DNA of 64,000 nucleotides, taken from contig NZ_AFOZ01000014.1 in the NCBI RefSeq assembly GCF_000217915.1, forward strand, positions 496,001 to 560,000. Direction: 5' to 3'. A program made the translations under genes and the position numbers. Position 1 is the first letter of the stretch. Each line of letters begins with the position of its first letter. The notes under the pieces are model-generated. The model had not been told where the DNA came from. It searched no databases and saw only the letters and a program-made list of their open reading frames with translations. Of the stretch, positions 55,977 through 64,000 are shown one piece after another. Source of the stretch: Shewanella sp. HN-41 (GTDB lineage Bacteria > Pseudomonadota > Gammaproteobacteria > Enterobacterales > Shewanellaceae).

Positions 55977-57164
55977 ATGAAGTCTTGGTGCAAAAACCTG
56001 CTAGCCGCTGGACTTAGTCTAGCCATGTTATCCGCTTGTTCGTCGAGCGATGTTGAAGACGAACCTGTGAGTGAGCTAACAGCCATTCAGGCGACAGTGT
56101 TCCCTGAAGTGAGTTGGAGCGCCTCTGTCGGTGACGGTGTTGGCGATTACTACTCGCGCCTTGCTCCCGCCGTTCGTTACGGTAAAATTTTTGCTGCCGA
56201 CCGATACGGTGCCGTGATGGCGTTTGATGAAGCCACAGGTGAGCGTGTTTGGACTAAAGATTTCAGTGAAGAGTTTCGTGATAATGCTTTAGCCAAAAAC
56301 AAGGGCGCGCGTCTTGCAGCAGGTGTAACAGCTGCACGTAATAAAGTCTTTGTGGGTGGTGAAAGCGGGCTATTAGCGGCACTCAATGTCGAAGATGGTC
56401 AAGTATTATGGCATGTGGTTACGGGCGGTGAATTACTGTCAGCCCCCACAGTGGCCGATGATGTGGTGGTGGTGAGTACCAGTACTGGTTCACTCGAAGC
56501 CTTTAACATCGATACTGGCGTTAAGTTGTGGGTGTATGAAATGCAATTGCCGAATCTGACCCTGCGCGGTACAGGTTCTGCAGCCTACGAAGCGGGTGGT
56601 TTCTTTATCGGCACCGCCGATGGGAAAGTGGCCGTTGTGATTAAAAACAATGGTCAAGCCGCATGGGAGCAGGCGATTTACAACCCCTCCGGCGGTAACG
56701 AGTTTACGCGTATGGCCGACGTAGATATGACGCCGCTGATCCTGGGCGACAATTTATATGCGGTGAGCTACAACGGTAACTTAGTGTCGATGGAACTGCG
56801 CACGGGCCGAGTCGTGTGGACGCGTAAGTATTCTAGCTTTAATGAGTTAGCTTCGGCTGGCTTAAGCTTATTCTTAGTTGACGACCACAGCCGTATCTAC
56901 TCAGTTGATAAACGTAACGGTTTAGAACTGTGGAGTAACTCTGAGTTAGCTAACCGCACTCTGACATCACCCGCTGTGTATAAAGACTATTTAGTTGTGG
57001 GTGATTTTGAAGGTTATTTACACTTCATCGATCGCAGTACAGGGACGATTGTGGGTCGTGTCCAAGTGGACAGCTCTGGATTATATGGCCAGCCATTAGT
57101 GGTTGACGATAAAATCTATGTTCAAGGTCGCAGTGGAAAGTTAGCTGTTGTAACACTTCCCTAA
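55977..57164 (+). CDS. bamB: Outer membrane protein assembly factor BamB
   Basis: A 395-residue lipoprotein. Lipobox LSAC (Cys about 22), then an eight-bladed beta-propeller with PQQ-like repeats (GAVMAFDEATGERVWTKDF, SLEAFNIDTGVKLWVYE, GYLHFIDRSTGTIVGR). Component of the BAM complex for outer-membrane proteins. Start at ATG 55977 rather than an in-frame TTG one codon earlier. Last gene before a terminator. Confidence 0.96.
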   Translation: MKSWCKNLLAAGLSLAMLSACSSSDVEDEPVSELTAIQATVFPEVSWSASVGDGVGDYYSRLAPAVRYGKIFAADRYGAVMAFDEATGERVWTKDFSEEFRDNALAKNKGARLAAGVTAARNKVFVGGESGLLAALNVEDGQVLWHVVTGGELLSAPTVADDVVVVSTSTGSLEAFNIDTGVKLWVYEMQLPNLTLRGTGSAAYEAGGFFIGTADGKVAVVIKNNGQAAWEQAIYNPSGGNEFTRMADVDMTPLILGDNLYAVSYNGNLVSMELRTGRVVWTRKYSSFNELASAGLSLFLVDDHSRIYSVDKRNGLELWSNSELANRTLTSPAVYKDYLVVGDFEGYLHFIDRSTGTIVGRVQVDSSGLYGQPLVVDDKIYVQGRSGKLAVVTLP

Positions 57165-57185
57165 TTAAAAGTGTTATCCTTGTAG

Positions 57186-57216
57186 AGCCCCTGGAAGTGT
57201 GTTCCGGGGGCTTTTT
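57186..57216 (+). terminator. Terminator after bamB
   Basis: AGCCCC and GGAA pair with TTCC and GGGGCT across a small loop, then TTTTATT. Confidence 0.8.
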
Positions 57217-57242
57217 ATTGAAAAGTTTTTTAGAGGCAAAAT

Positions 57243-58706
57243 ATGATCCCTGTAGTGGCCCTTGTTGGTCGGCCGAACGTCGGTAAATCCACCCTATTTA
57301 ATCGCCTTACGCGTACGCGTGATGCGCTGGTTGCTGACTTTCCTGGCCTAACACGTGACCGTAAATATGGTCGAGCATTCTTATCCGGCTATGAGTTCAT
57401 TGTGGTCGATACCGGCGGTATCGATGGCACTGAAGAAGGGATCGAAACTAAGATGGCCGAGCAATCCCTTGCCGCCATTGAAGAAGCCGATGTCGTTTTA
57501 TTTATGACAGATGCGCGTGCTGGTTTAACCGCTGCGGACTTGTCGATTGCCCAGCACTTGCGTAGCCGTGAAAAAACCACCTTCGTGGTCGCTAACAAAG
57601 TGGACGGTATCGATGCCGATTCGGCCTGCGCCGAGTTTTGGTCTTTAGGTCTAGGTGAAGTTTACCAGATGGCGGCGTCCCAAGGTCGCGGCGTCACTAA
57701 CATGATCGAATACGCGCTGACCCCCTATGCCGAAGCCATGGGCATTGAGCGTCAAGGCGAAGAAGAAGTTGTCGATGAGCGCCAATACACAGAAGAAGAA
57801 GCAGAAGCTGAGCAAAAGCGTCTACAAGATTTGCCTATCAAGTTGGCAATTATCGGTAAACCTAACGTCGGTAAGTCGACCCTAACTAACCGTATCTTAG
57901 GTGAAGAGCGGGTGGTGGTGTATGACGAACCCGGCACAACCCGTGACAGCATTTACATCCCCATGGAGCGTGAAGGCCGCGAGTATGTGATTATCGATAC
58001 CGCGGGGGTTCGCCGCCGCAGTAAAGTGCATCAAGTCATTGAGAAATTCTCAGTGATTAAAACCTTGAAAGCGGTTGAAGATGCCAACGTGGTGCTACTG
58101 ATCATCGATGCCCGTGAAGGTGTTGCCGAGCAAGATTTAGGCTTATTAGGCTTTGCCCTCAATGCGGGTCGCGCCTTAGTGATTGCCGTCAACAAGTGGG
58201 ATGGTATTGACCAAGGTATTAAAGATCGCGTCAAGAGCGAACTTGACCGCCGTCTTGGCTTTATCGACTTTGCCCGTATTCACTTTATTTCGGCATTGCA
58301 CGGTACAGGTGTTGGGCATTTATTTGAATCGATTGAAGAAGCCTACGACAGTGCTACGCGCCGTGTCAGTACTTCTATGCTGACACGTATTATGCAAATG
58401 TCCCAGGACGATCACCAGCCGCCATTGGTCAATGGTCGCCGTGTTAAGCTTAAATATGCTCACGCCGGTGGCTACAATCCGCCCATAGTGGTGATCCATG
58501 GTAACCAAGTAAGTAAGCTGCCTGACTCGTACAAACGTTACATGATGAACTACTTCCGCCGTTCATTGAAAGTGGTCGGCACGCCAATCCAGTTGCGTTT
58601 CCAAGAGGGGGATAACCCATTTGAAAACAAGACTGAGAAGTTGACCATGAGCCAAGAGCGCCGCCGTAAACGCGCCCTGAGCCATATTAAAGATAGAAAA
58701 AAATAA
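57243..58706 (+). CDS. der: Ribosome-assembly GTPase Der (EngA)
   Basis: A 487-residue protein with two GTPase domains. First G1 GRPNVGKST (about residue 8), DTGG as G3, NKVD as G4; second GKPNVGKST (about 203), DTAG and NKWD. A KH-like C-terminal domain follows. Needed for 50S assembly. The ATG at 57243 follows TTTTAGAGGCAAA. Ends at a strong terminator. Confidence 0.97.
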   Translation: MIPVVALVGRPNVGKSTLFNRLTRTRDALVADFPGLTRDRKYGRAFLSGYEFIVVDTGGIDGTEEGIETKMAEQSLAAIEEADVVLFMTDARAGLTAADLSIAQHLRSREKTTFVVANKVDGIDADSACAEFWSLGLGEVYQMAASQGRGVTNMIEYALTPYAEAMGIERQGEEEVVDERQYTEEEAEAEQKRLQDLPIKLAIIGKPNVGKSTLTNRILGEERVVVYDEPGTTRDSIYIPMEREGREYVIIDTAGVRRRSKVHQVIEKFSVIKTLKAVEDANVVLLIIDAREGVAEQDLGLLGFALNAGRALVIAVNKWDGIDQGIKDRVKSELDRRLGFIDFARIHFISALHGTGVGHLFESIEEAYDSATRRVSTSMLTRIMQMSQDDHQPPLVNGRRVKLKYAHAGGYNPPIVVIHGNQVSKLPDSYKRYMMNYFRRSLKVVGTPIQLRFQEGDNPFENKTEKLTMSQERRRKRALSHIKDRKK

Positions 58707-58731
58707 TCTAGCTTAACGTAAAGCTCATAAT

Positions 58732-58758
58732 AAAAAGGAACCTTAGGGTTCCTTTTTA
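58732..58758. terminator. Bidirectional terminator after der
   Basis: AAAAAGGAACC pairs with GGTTCCTTTTT, loop TTAG; between der and the convergent globin gene. Confidence 0.88.
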
Positions 58759-58794
58759 TTTGATTGATTGGCGCTTGGGTCGACAGGGTTAGTC

Positions 58795-59220
58795 TCAGGC
58801 TATCTTTTCTTCCTGCATACCCTCGAGAATAATCGCCGCGAGCACGTCGTAGTAGTGTGACCATGCGTTTTCAATGCTGGCATTAGATTGACCTTTTAGT
58901 TCATGCTGAATGGCTAATATTAGGGCAGATTTGACAATGGGGAAGTGTAAAACCTTGACGCCATAGTTCCGATGTCTTGCGCCTAATTCCAGTAGAATTG
59001 TTCTGATCGTATCTAGATGATGAATATTGTCGACGGCTGCACAAAAGATCATATAAAAATGTTCTTCTATTAGTTTGCGATCGCGCTTAAACATAGGTTT
59101 GATCAGCGGCGCCATGTCAAATAGGCAATCATAAAAAATGGTCGCAAAGTGTTGTTCTTGATGATTTATCAATGAAAATGACGAGGTAATAGCCTCTTTT
59201 TCGATTTCAGTTAGCCCCAT
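58795..59220 (-). CDS. Single-domain bacterial globin
   Basis: A 141-residue globin. Helix A/E signatures ITSSFSLINHQEQHFATIFYD and the proximal His in GARHRNYGVKVLHFPIVK match the globin part of flavohemoglobins, but no reductase domain follows. The ATG at 59220 has TAGG in place; two earlier in-frame starts exist. It may bind O2 or NO. It lies between der and xseA. Confidence 0.85.
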   Translation of the reverse strand: MGLTEIEKEAITSSFSLINHQEQHFATIFYDCLFDMAPLIKPMFKRDRKLIEEHFYMIFCAAVDNIHHLDTIRTILLELGARHRNYGVKVLHFPIVKSALILAIQHELKGQSNASIENAWSHYYDVLAAIILEGMQEEKIA

Positions 59221-59321
59221 ATCAAACCTACCCATCAATGTATGCTGATGATTAATTTGTATTATAGTCAAGTTTAATGCAGGGCTTATTTTTTGTGAAA
59301 AAGTTAATCAATAACACATGT

Positions 59322-60659
59322 TTATGGGATTTGTGTGATGATCGACACTAACCGTTCATGGGGCAGTTGGGTGGTGATAGCGTCACCGATACGTACTTGA
59401 GCTGCCGATGTCACAACGATACCGCTCGCGTCGGTAGTGATACTGTAGCCTCGACTTAATGTGGCCAGTGGGCTGACCGTCTCAAGTTGATGGGCGGCGT
59501 GTTTTATCCGTTGTTCACTCTGGCTGAGCTTATCTGTCAATGCATCCTGCAGGCGACTGGCGAGGTAGTTTAAGCGAGTTTCCTCTAGGGCGAGTTTATG
59601 CTTAGGAGATTGCTGCTCAAGGCGGCTTGCGAGTAATTGCTGGCGACGACTGCACAGATGTAGCCGACTGGAGAGCGCCGACTCTAGCCTTAATTGCATT
59701 TCATCGAATCTTTGCTCGAATTGTTGCAGTGTTCGCTTGGGGTCTAAGCGTTGCAGCCTGTGATCTAACACAGTTAAACGCCTTTCTTGTTTGAGCTGAT
59801 AATGTCTGGCACTTTGTTGGAGGCACGATAATACGGCCGCTAATCTTTGTGCTTTATTCTCACTATCTTGGGAGAGCAGTTCAGCCCCCGCAGAGGGGGT
59901 TGGGGCTCGAATGTCGGCAACATAGTCGCTGATGGTGGTATCGATTTCATGGCCAACGGCGCTGATGATGGGCAGGGCACTGTTATATATCGTATGGGCG
60001 AGTGCCTCGCTGTTAAAACACCATAAATCCTCAAGTGAACCGCCACCACGGGTGAGCAGTAGCACATCGACTTCTAACCGCTGATTGGCAATATTAATCG
60101 CTTGGCAAATGTTTCTATCTGCGGTTTCACCTTGCACTTGGGTAGGATAAATAATGACTTCGATGGAAGGGTCGCGCCTTGCCAGTACATGCAACACGTC
60201 GCGGATCGCTGCTCCCGTCGGTGAAGTGATAACGCCAATGCGTTGGATATTTTTGGGCAACGGCCTTTTAGTGTCGGCGGCAAATAATCCCTCGGCGGCA
60301 AGCTTCATCTTGAGGGCATCAAATTGCTGGGCAAGCAGACCATCACCGGCGGGTAACATGGATTCGATCAATAATTGATAGTCACCCCTAGGCTCATAAA
60401 CACTGATCGCGCCTTTAACTAATACTTGCTGTCCATTGATGGGTTTAAAGCTGACACTCTGGTTACGTCCCTTAAACATGGCGCAGCGGATCTGGGAATA
60501 ATGATCTTTTAGGGTCAAATACCAATGGCCTGAGCTTGGGGATGAAAAGTTAGAAATTTCGCCATTGAGCCAGATTTTGCCGAGTTGTCCCTCGAGAATT
60601 TGCCTGACTTCCCCATTGAGGCGTGAGACGGTATAAACATTATTTTTGGCGACTTGCAT
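59322..60659 (-). CDS. xseA: Exodeoxyribonuclease VII large subunit
   Basis: A 445-residue nuclease subunit. N-terminal OB-fold ([27 protein letters not shown] in part: [20 protein letters not shown]), then the catalytic region with [31 protein letters not shown] and [13 protein letters not shown]. The long helical C-terminus follows. Degrades single-stranded DNA with XseB. Divergent from guaB, as in E. coli, with 121 nt between the starts. Confidence 0.96.
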   Translation of the reverse strand: MQVAKNNVYTVSRLNGEVRQILEGQLGKIWLNGEISNFSSPSSGHWYLTLKDHYSQIRCAMFKGRNQSVSFKPINGQQVLVKGAISVYEPRGDYQLLIESMLPAGDGLLAQQFDALKMKLAAEGLFAADTKRPLPKNIQRIGVITSPTGAAIRDVLHVLARRDPSIEVIIYPTQVQGETADRNICQAINIANQRLEVDVLLLTRGGGSLEDLWCFNSEALAHTIYNSALPIISAVGHEIDTTISDYVADIRAPTPSAGAELLSQDSENKAQRLAAVLSCLQQSARHYQLKQERRLTVLDHRLQRLDPKRTLQQFEQRFDEMQLRLESALSSRLHLCSRRQQLLASRLEQQSPKHKLALEETRLNYLASRLQDALTDKLSQSEQRIKHAAHQLETVSPLATLSRGYSITTDASGIVVTSAAQVRIGDAITTQLPHERLVSIITQIP

Positions 60660-60780
60660 GGTTTTTCTCGCGCAAATGGGAATTTTTCACTATTTTCCAT
60701 TTACCGCGCCCCAGATGCAAGGTATAATCCCGCCGCAATATTTCACCTCTAAATCCTACTCAACTGGGGAGATGTTGCTA

Positions 60781-62247
60781 ATGCTACGTTTAATTAAAGA
60801 AGCGCTTACTTTTGACGATGTGTTACTTGTTCCTGCGCATTCTACTGTACTCCCAAATACCGCCGTTCTTAAAACTCGCCTAACTAATACTATCGAACTC
60901 AACATTCCTCTTGTGTCCGCCGCCATGGATACAGTCACTGAAGCTCGCCTTGCGATCGCAATGGCGCAGGAAGGTGGCTTAGGTTTTATTCACAAAAACA
61001 TGAGTATTGAGAAGCAAGCCGAAGAAGTGCGTAAAGTCAAAATTTACGAAGCGGGCGTGGTTCAACAACCTGTGACTGTGACGCCCTCAACGACTCTTGC
61101 CGATCTGAAAGTGCTAACCCTGAAAAACGGTTTTGCGGGTTACCCTGTGGTTAACGAAGCGAACGAGCTTGTCGGTATCATCACCGGCCGTGATGTGCGC
61201 TTTGTGACCGACTGGAGCAAAACGGTAGAGGAAGTGATGACGCCTAAGTCACGTCTAGTCACTGTTGCCGAAGGCACTAAGTTAGATGAAGTGCAAAAAT
61301 TAATGCACTCTAACCGTATCGAAAAAGTGCTAGTTGTCGATGATAACTTCAAATTAAAAGGTTTGATCACAGTTAAAGACTTTGAGAAAGCCGAGCGTAA
61401 ACCTAACGCCTGTAAAGATGAGTTAGGCCGTCTACGAGTGGGCGCCGCCGTGGGTGCGGGTGCGGGCAACGAAGAGCGTGTTGATGCGCTGGTTAAGGCC
61501 GGTGTTGACGTACTGCTGATCGATTCTTCCCACGGTCATTCCGAAGGCGTGCTGCAGCGTATTCGTGAAACCCGTGCCAAATATCCTGATTTACAAATTG
61601 TCGGTGGTAACGTCGCCACGGCACAGGGCGCCTTAGCCTTAGTTGAAGCGGGTGTTAACGCAGTTAAAGTCGGTATTGGCCCTGGTTCTATCTGTACGAC
61701 TCGTATCGTAACTGGTGTGGGCGTGCCACAAATTACTGCGGTTTCCGATGCCGCCGAAGCCGTTAAAGGCTTAGGTATTCCGGTGATTGCCGACGGTGGT
61801 GTGCGCTTCTCTGGCGACTTAGCTAAAGCCTTAGCCGCGGGAGCATCTTGCATCATGGCGGGCTCAATGTTTGCGGGTACTGACGAAGCGCCGGGTGAAA
61901 CCGAGTTATATCAAGGCCGTGCATACAAGTCTTACCGCGGCATGGGCTCCTTAGGTGCTATGTCTCAAGGCTCTTCTGATCGTTATTTCCAATCGGACAA
62001 TGCCGCCGACAAGCTTGTTCCTGAGGGAATTGAAGGTCGTGTGCCCTACAAAGGTAAGCTGAAGGAAATCATCCATCAACATATGGGCGGCCTACGTTCA
62101 TGCATGGGTTTGACTGGCTGTGCCACCATCCTTGAACTGAATGAAAAAGCCCAATTTGTGAAAGTAACATCTGCGGGTATGGGCGAGTCCCATGTGCATG
62201 ATGTGACTATCACTAAAGAAGCACCTAACTATCGTTCAGGTTCTTAA
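60781..62247 (+). CDS. guaB: Inosine-5'-monophosphate dehydrogenase GuaB
   Basis: A 488-residue enzyme converting IMP to XMP, the first step to GMP. Start [21 protein letters not shown] with GGGGAG ahead; an ATG three codons upstream lies too near that site. Two CBS domains occupy about residues 95-205. The catalytic Cys is in GPGSICTTR (about 305). Length equals that of E. coli. Followed by guaA. Confidence 0.97.
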   Translation: MLRLIKEALTFDDVLLVPAHSTVLPNTAVLKTRLTNTIELNIPLVSAAMDTVTEARLAIAMAQEGGLGFIHKNMSIEKQAEEVRKVKIYEAGVVQQPVTVTPSTTLADLKVLTLKNGFAGYPVVNEANELVGIITGRDVRFVTDWSKTVEEVMTPKSRLVTVAEGTKLDEVQKLMHSNRIEKVLVVDDNFKLKGLITVKDFEKAERKPNACKDELGRLRVGAAVGAGAGNEERVDALVKAGVDVLLIDSSHGHSEGVLQRIRETRAKYPDLQIVGGNVATAQGALALVEAGVNAVKVGIGPGSICTTRIVTGVGVPQITAVSDAAEAVKGLGIPVIADGGVRFSGDLAKALAAGASCIMAGSMFAGTDEAPGETELYQGRAYKSYRGMGSLGAMSQGSSDRYFQSDNAADKLVPEGIEGRVPYKGKLKEIIHQHMGGLRSCMGLTGCATILELNEKAQFVKVTSAGMGESHVHDVTITKEAPNYRSGS

Positions 62248-62261
62248 GCGTTTGAAATAAT

Positions 62262-62282
62262 GGGGCGGCGATAAGCCGCCCC
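62262..62282. other. Hairpin between guaB and guaA
   Basis: GGGGCGGC pairs with GCCGCCCC, loop GATAA. No T-run follows, so it is probably an RNA stability or processing hairpin rather than a terminator. Confidence 0.6.
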
Positions 62283-62363
62283 GTTGGTAATCTGTGTAAT
62301 GCCCTCAAGATTGTCCATATCGATTTTGAGCCAAGTTAAACAATAGATGAGAAAAGGTTATCC

Positions 62364-63941
62364 ATGAGCGATATTCATGAGCACAAGATACTGATCCTCG
62401 ATTTTGGATCCCAGTACACTCAACTGATTGCCCGTCGTATCCGTGAAATTGGCGTTTACTGTGAATTATGGGCGTGGGATGTGACCGAAGCCCAAATCCG
62501 TGAGTTTGCCCCTAATGGTATTATCCTAGCGGGCGGCCCTGAAAGTGTGACGGCTGAAAATTCTCCCCGTGCACCTGAATATGTCTTTAACGCTGGCGTG
62601 CCCGTGTTAGGTATCTGTTACGGCATGCAAACTATGTCTGAGCAGCTCGGTGGCAAAGTGATCCAAGGCGTGGGTGAAGGTGAATTTGGTTACGCGCAGA
62701 TCGAAATGTTGGCGCAATCGGCACTCTTTAAAGATATCGAAGATGCTGTCAATAGCGAAGGTAAACCGCTGCTCGATGTGTGGATGAGCCACGGTGATAA
62801 AGTGTCTGCGATCCCCGAGGGATTTGTGGCGGTGGCTAAAACCGATACTTGCCCCTTTGCGGCTATGGCCTACGAAGGAAAACGTTTCTATGGCGTACAA
62901 TTCCATCCTGAAGTGACCCACACCCGTCAAGGCATGCGGATGTTATCGCATTTTGCCTTAGACATTTGTGGCTGTGCCGCTAATTGGAAACCCTCATCTA
63001 TCATCGAAGATGCGATTGAGCGCTTGAAAAAGCAAATCGGCGATGATGAAGTGATTTTAGGGCTGTCTGGTGGTGTCGATTCATCGGTTGTGGCCATGTT
63101 GCTGCACCGTGCTATCGGCAAAAAACTGACCTGTGTGTTTGTTGATAACGGTTTATTACGTTTGAACGAAGCAGAGCAAGTGATGGAAATGTTTGGCGAT
63201 CATTTCGGCCTGAACATTATCCATGTCGATGCGGAAAACCGTTTCCTCGATGCGATGAAAGGCGTTGACGATCCTGAAGCAAAACGCAAAATTATCGGCC
63301 GTGTCTTCGTTGAGATTTTCGATGAAGAGTCGAAGAAGTGCGTTAATGCTAAGTGGCTAGCCCAAGGCACTATTTACCCCGATGTGATTGAATCCGCTGG
63401 CAGCGCCACAGGCAAAGCCCATGTGATCAAATCGCACCATAACGTTGGCGGCTTGCCAGACGATATGGCTCTGGGTTTAGTTGAGCCACTGCGCGAACTG
63501 TTCAAAGATGAAGTGCGTAAGATTGGTCTTGAGTTAGGCCTACCGTACAACATGCTTTACCGCCATCCATTCCCAGGTCCCGGCCTAGGTGTGCGCGTAT
63601 TAGGTGAAGTGAAGAAGGAATACTGCGACTTACTGCGCCGCGCCGATGCCATCTTCATCGAAGAACTGCATAAAGCCGACCTGTACAACAAAGTCAGCCA
63701 AGCCTTTACCGTGTTCTTACCCGTACGTTCTGTTGGCGTGATGGGCGATGGGCGTAAATACGATTGGGTGGTGTCACTGCGCGCAGTGGAAACGATCGAT
63801 TTTATGACAGCCCATTGGGCACATCTACCCTATGATTTCTTAGGCCGCGTATCAAATCGCATCATCAACGAAGTCGATGGCATTTCCCGCGTGGTTTACG
63901 ATATCTCTGGCAAGCCGCCAGCGACAATCGAGTGGGAATAA
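62364..63941 (+). CDS. guaA: GMP synthase (glutamine-hydrolysing) GuaA
   Basis: A 525-residue two-domain enzyme converting XMP to GMP. The glutaminase domain has the catalytic Cys in LGICYGMQT (about residue 86) and His/Glu in QFHPEVTHT. The ATP-pyrophosphatase P-loop is LSGGVDSSV. The C-terminal dimerisation end PPATIEWE is complete. The ATG at 62364 follows AAAAGG. It shares the guaBA operon. Confidence 0.98.
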   Translation: MSDIHEHKILILDFGSQYTQLIARRIREIGVYCELWAWDVTEAQIREFAPNGIILAGGPESVTAENSPRAPEYVFNAGVPVLGICYGMQTMSEQLGGKVIQGVGEGEFGYAQIEMLAQSALFKDIEDAVNSEGKPLLDVWMSHGDKVSAIPEGFVAVAKTDTCPFAAMAYEGKRFYGVQFHPEVTHTRQGMRMLSHFALDICGCAANWKPSSIIEDAIERLKKQIGDDEVILGLSGGVDSSVVAMLLHRAIGKKLTCVFVDNGLLRLNEAEQVMEMFGDHFGLNIIHVDAENRFLDAMKGVDDPEAKRKIIGRVFVEIFDEESKKCVNAKWLAQGTIYPDVIESAGSATGKAHVIKSHHNVGGLPDDMALGLVEPLRELFKDEVRKIGLELGLPYNMLYRHPFPGPGLGVRVLGEVKKEYCDLLRRADAIFIEELHKADLYNKVSQAFTVFLPVRSVGVMGDGRKYDWVVSLRAVETIDFMTAHWAHLPYDFLGRVSNRIINEVDGISRVVYDISGKPPATIEWE

Positions 63942-63977
63942 GTTAGTTATTTGAATAATCTTCTGTTTGATTGACGA

Positions 63978-64000
63978 AAGGCGCTTAGGCGCCTTTTTTA
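63978..64000 (+). terminator. Terminator of the guaBA operon
   Basis: AAGGCGC (63978-63984) pairs with GCGCCTT (63989-63995), loop TTAG, then TTTTT at the window end. Confidence 0.88.

Noticed and set aside
60660..60780. PurR operator in front of guaB
   Set aside because: CGCGCAAATGG near 60668-60678 is a partial match only; not enough to support a site.
62262..62282. Terminator between guaB and guaA
   Set aside because: Strong stem but no T-run, and the two genes form a known operon.

Overview
The window is chromosomal DNA from a gammaproteobacterium. The protein sequences and gene order point to Shewanella, close to the S. oneidensis group. Evidence is the block rlmN-pilW-rodZ-ispG-hisS-yfgM-bamB-der-(globin)-xseA/guaB-guaA, the block yggS-proC-yggT-yggU-DUF4426-rdgB-hemW beside pilT-pilU, and mutY-yggX divergent from trmB-yggL. 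This assignment is from memory of families and synteny; no search was run. Almost all of the window is core genome. No phage, IS transposase or CRISPR array was seen.

Layout. 1-5390: an envelope-lipid operon (SDR, flavin oxidase, DUF1365, CFA-synthase-like methyltransferase, a fused DUF2878/chalcone-isomerase-like protein, DUF3833 lipoprotein) that resembles stress-induced unsaturated fatty acid modification loci. 5391-8300: DUF3634, a small ORF, tRNA-Phe and tRNA-Thr with degenerate tRNA-Thr copies downstream, then cytochrome b561 and YceI. 8318-12898: yggX-mutY, trmB-yggL-glsB and a frameshifted yggN-like gene. 13283-18627: a LysR regulator, a long gene-free stretch, a DUF885 peptidase, hemW and rdgB. 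18751-24292: DUF4426, a structured MITE-like repeat, yggU-yggT-proC-yggS and divergent pilT-pilU. 24475-33377: glutathione peroxidase-like protein, hemH, ruvX-algH, yciH, a small membrane protein behind a perfect Fur-box palindrome, lipoprotein, TRIC-type channel, periplasmic Tpx, MscS, OmpA-like protein and ltaE. 33546-41121: HDOD-GAF protein, NTF2-like protein, MtfA, an overlapping solute-binding protein/diguanylate cyclase pair, and an orphan ParA with a DNA-binding-like partner. 41653-49557: three GNAT acetyltransferases, small proteins, a LysR/DoxX/pirin cluster, a 5'-nucleotidase-like enzyme and a CBS/DUF21 transporter with a shifted C-terminus. 49702-64000: the conserved rlmN to der run, a globin, xseA, and guaB-guaA.

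How the genes work together. Several groups deal with membrane and oxidative stress (lipid operon, b561/YceI, Gpx, Tpx, Fur-linked gene), cell-envelope assembly (PilW, RodZ, YfgM, BamB, PilT/U) and nucleotide quality or supply (MutY, RdgB, GuaB/GuaA). The most unusual signals are the altered active site of the CFA-like enzyme and its operon, the three-armed repeat at 19221-19485, the decayed tRNA-Thr copies, the solute-binding protein/diguanylate cyclase pair, the orphan ParA pair, and three single-base deletions at or near homopolymers that break two genes.
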